Assembly (NCBI GenBank): GCA_036796555.1
Contig: DAIRCS010000002.1
Coordinates: 49,941-113,940, forward strand
Direction of reading: 5' to 3'
From: JAJXWB01 sp036796555
GTDB lineage: Bacteria > Pseudomonadota > Alphaproteobacteria > Rhizobiales > Beijerinckiaceae
DNA: 64,000 bases
The position numbers and the translations under genes were made by a program. This document shows, in pieces, positions 62,072-64,000 of this stretch (positions are counted from its first letter, which is position 1; every line of letters begins with the position of its first letter). The notes below the pieces were generated by a model. That model was given only the letters and a program-made list of their open reading frames with translations. It searched no databases and was not told the origin of the DNA.

Positions 62072-63886
62072 ATGGCCAGCGAGCAGAAGAAATCCATCCG
62101 CATCGGCGGCGCCTCGGGCTATTGGGGCGATTCGAACGCCGCGCCCGCGCAGCTCGTCGACAAGGGGAATATCGACTATCTCGTCTTCGACTATCTGGCC
62201 GAAGTGACGATGGCGATCCTCGCGAAACTGAAGAGCCGCAAAGAGGACCAAGGCTACGCGCACGACTTCGTCTTCGGCGTGATGAAGCCGCTCATCAAGA
62301 AAATCGCGGAGAAGAAGATCAAGGTCATCGCCAACGCCGGCGGCGTCAATCTCGAGGCCTGCCGCAAGGCGCTCGAGCAGGTCGCCAAAGAGGCGGGCGT
62401 CACGCTGAAGATCGGCACGGTCGAGGGCGACAATCTCCTCGAACGCGAGGAGGAGCTGCGCGGTCTCGGCATCACGGAGATGCAGTCGGGCGCGGCCCTG
62501 CCGGCCAAGCTCATGAGCGTCAACGCCTATCTCGGCGCCTTCCCGATCGCCGCCGCGCTCGACGCCGGCGCCGATATCGTGCTGACCGGCCGTTGCGTGG
62601 ATTCGGCGGTCTCGCTCGCTCCGCTCATCCATGAATTCAAGTGGAAGCCGACCGATTTCGATCTGCTCGCGCAAGGCTCGCTCTGCGGCCATCTGCTCGA
62701 ATGCGGCGCGCAGGTCACGGGCGGCAATTTCACGGATTGGCGCGACGTGGAGGCCGGCTGGGAAGACGTCGGCTGGCCTGTCGCTGAATGTTTCGCCGAC
62801 GGCTCCTTCATCGTCACCAAGCCCGAGGGCACGGGCGGCGCGGTCACGCCGCTGACGGTGGCCGAGCAGATGCTCTACGAGATCGGCGATCCCGCCGCCT
62901 ACATCCTGCCGGATGTCGTCTGCGATTTCACCGGCGTGACGATGGTTCAGGATGGCAAGGACCGGGTGAGGGTGGATGGCGCGAAGGGCCGCATGCCCAC
63001 GCGCACCTATAAGGTGTCGGCGACCTATCCCGGCGGCTTCCGGCTCGTGTCTTCGTCGGTCTTTGCGGGCTATGACGCGCCGGCCAAGGCGCGGCGCGTG
63101 GCGGAAGCCGTACTCAATCGCGTCGGCAAGATGCTGAAGGAAGCGGGCCTGCCGCCCTTCGGCGATGTCGCGATCGACGTGATCGGCGACGAGGCGCTCT
63201 ACGGCGGCAGCGCCGATCCGCGCCGCACGCCGCCGCGCGAAGTCGTGCTGCGTCTCGCGGTCCAGCACGCACGTCCCGAGGCGTGTGAATTGCTGGCGAA
63301 GGAGAGCGTCGGCACGGCGCTCGCGACATCGACCGGCCGCTGCGGCATCGACGCCGGGCGCGCGTCGCCCTCGCCGATGGTGCGGCTGTTTTCCTTCCTG
63401 ATCGACAAGGCCTTCGTGAAGATCAATGTGCGCGTCGACGGCGCCGATGTTTCCTTCGCGCCTTTCCTGCCGCCGGCGGATCACAAGGACAAGGTCGTGC
63501 ATCCAGCCGTGCAGGATGCGGCGCTTCCGCCGGGCCGTCGCATCGAGGCGCCGTTGATCGCGCTTGCCGTCGCGCGCTCCGGCGACAAGGGCGACGGCTC
63601 GAATGTCGGCGTCATCGCGCGCAAGCCGGAATATTGGCCTGTCATCCGCGCGAGCCTGACGTCCGACGCGGTGAAGGCCTATTTCGCGCATTACGTGAAG
63701 GGCGAGGTCGAGCGCTTCGACCTGCCGGGAACGCATGCGCTCAACTTCCTGATGCACAATTCGCTCGGCGGCGGCGGCACGTCGTCTGTCCGGCTCGACA
63801 CGCAGGCCAAGACCTTCGGCCAGCTCCTGCTATCGATCCCGATTTCCGTGCCGGAGGCCTGGAGCAACGAGCTGGCGTCATACTGA
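62072..63886 (+). CDS. AtuA-family (DUF1446) acyclic terpene utilization protein
   Basis: This 604-residue protein belongs to the AtuA family, named from the citronellol/geranyl pathway of Pseudomonas; its exact reaction is not settled. The N-terminal part has IRIGGASGYWGDSNAAPAQLVD, VLTGRCVDSAVSLAPLIHEF and GSLCGHLLECGAQVTGGN. The C-terminal 110 residues (ALAVARSGDKGDGSNVGVIAR) form the small AtuA-associated domain. The ATG at 62072 follows GGGAAG. It is divergent from the enoyl-CoA hydratase; further pathway genes probably lie downstream, outside the window. Confidence 0.9.
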   Translation: MASEQKKSIRIGGASGYWGDSNAAPAQLVDKGNIDYLVFDYLAEVTMAILAKLKSRKEDQGYAHDFVFGVMKPLIKKIAEKKIKVIANAGGVNLEACRKALEQVAKEAGVTLKIGTVEGDNLLEREEELRGLGITEMQSGAALPAKLMSVNAYLGAFPIAAALDAGADIVLTGRCVDSAVSLAPLIHEFKWKPTDFDLLAQGSLCGHLLECGAQVTGGNFTDWRDVEAGWEDVGWPVAECFADGSFIVTKPEGTGGAVTPLTVAEQMLYEIGDPAAYILPDVVCDFTGVTMVQDGKDRVRVDGAKGRMPTRTYKVSATYPGGFRLVSSSVFAGYDAPAKARRVAEAVLNRVGKMLKEAGLPPFGDVAIDVIGDEALYGGSADPRRTPPREVVLRLAVQHARPEACELLAKESVGTALATSTGRCGIDAGRASPSPMVRLFSFLIDKAFVKINVRVDGADVSFAPFLPPADHKDKVVHPAVQDAALPPGRRIEAPLIALAVARSGDKGDGSNVGVIARKPEYWPVIRASLTSDAVKAYFAHYVKGEVERFDLPGTHALNFLMHNSLGGGGTSSVRLDTQAKTFGQLLLSIPISVPEAWSNELASY

Positions 63887-64000
63887 TAAGCGCGACCTGG
63901 TTTTACGAAATCTCCGCGAAGTGAAGCGACTCCCCTCCCCCTTGCGGGCAGGGGAATCGCATTTGGGTCTGGCGCGGCTTTGTTGGATGGATTCTTTAGG

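Noticed and set aside
62057..63757. Minus-strand frame of 566 residues opposite the AtuA-like gene
   Set aside because: It is a shadow frame; the plus strand matches the AtuA family throughout.
63925..63966. GC-rich stem CCCCT...AGGGG near the window end as a terminator
   Set aside because: The stem is short, interrupted and not followed by a T-run; it resembles part of a common intergenic repeat and too little is visible to call.

Overview
The window is high-GC DNA (roughly 65 percent by eye) from an alphaproteobacterium, most likely of the order Hyphomicrobiales. The pointers are a heme-type Irr regulator with a matching iron control element, the gene order lptC-lptA-lptB-rpoN-hpf-ptsN, N-extended LptB and an OtsA/GH15/OtsB trehalose block. 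An RquA-type rhodoquinone methyltransferase, an orphan TorC pentaheme cytochrome and a periplasmic diheme peroxidase suggest a facultative, low-oxygen lifestyle; a purple non-sulfur or Beijerinckiaceae-like host is possible, but this is inference. A 10-base N gap at 46081-46090 shows that this is a draft assembly.

Layout. 1-5.7 kb: a heme-uptake operon (hmuT, 5' end cut by the window edge, then hmuU and hmuV) converges on irr. Irr is divergent from a diheme cytochrome c peroxidase gene whose upstream region carries an FNR/FixK-like box beside an Irr box, and an orphan torC follows. 5.7-25 kb is an accessory surface-polysaccharide region. It holds a secreted TIM-barrel-like protein, an ABC-type capsule exporter (KpsE/KpsM/KpsT-like, with an unusual ATPase), several SGNH-type esterase or acyltransferase domains, and an acyl-carrier-protein cassette (FkbH-like HAD enzyme, MaoC-SDR fusion, ACP, methyltransferases). 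A large GT4-GT2 glycosyltransferase closes it.

25-33 kb: a small winged-helix regulator, RquA, an alpha/beta hydrolase, the trehalose block otsA-GH15-otsB, and a divergent glucokinase. 33-40 kb: ptsN, hpf and rpoN, then an SDR gene placed between rpoN and lptB, then lptA, lptC, an RNase D-like exonuclease and tRNA-Arg(CCT). 40-47 kb: a membrane protein, a zinc alcohol dehydrogenase, a DUF2252 protein, and the EF-P modification set efp/epmA/epmB. A parDE toxin-antitoxin pair with a clear palindromic operator lies between epmA and epmB. The start of epmB is damaged by poly-C sequence and the N gap.

47-64 kb is mostly housekeeping and metabolism: a DUF3772/MscS channel, a CAP-domain lipoprotein, a VOC protein, a glutamine amidotransferase, an SDR, TerB-like and TrmO-like proteins, an ETF-beta-type methyltransferase, an acetyltransferase and a DctP/DctQM TRAP transporter. 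UDP-glucose dehydrogenase (a possible sugar supplier for the capsule), a Baeyer-Villiger-type monooxygenase, an enoyl-CoA hydratase and a divergent AtuA-family protein complete it. A palindromic intergenic repeat occurs at least twice. The most interesting system is the capsule-export locus with its ACP-tethered FkbH/MaoC-SDR/methyltransferase cassette, which suggests an unusual acyl decoration of the exported glycan.
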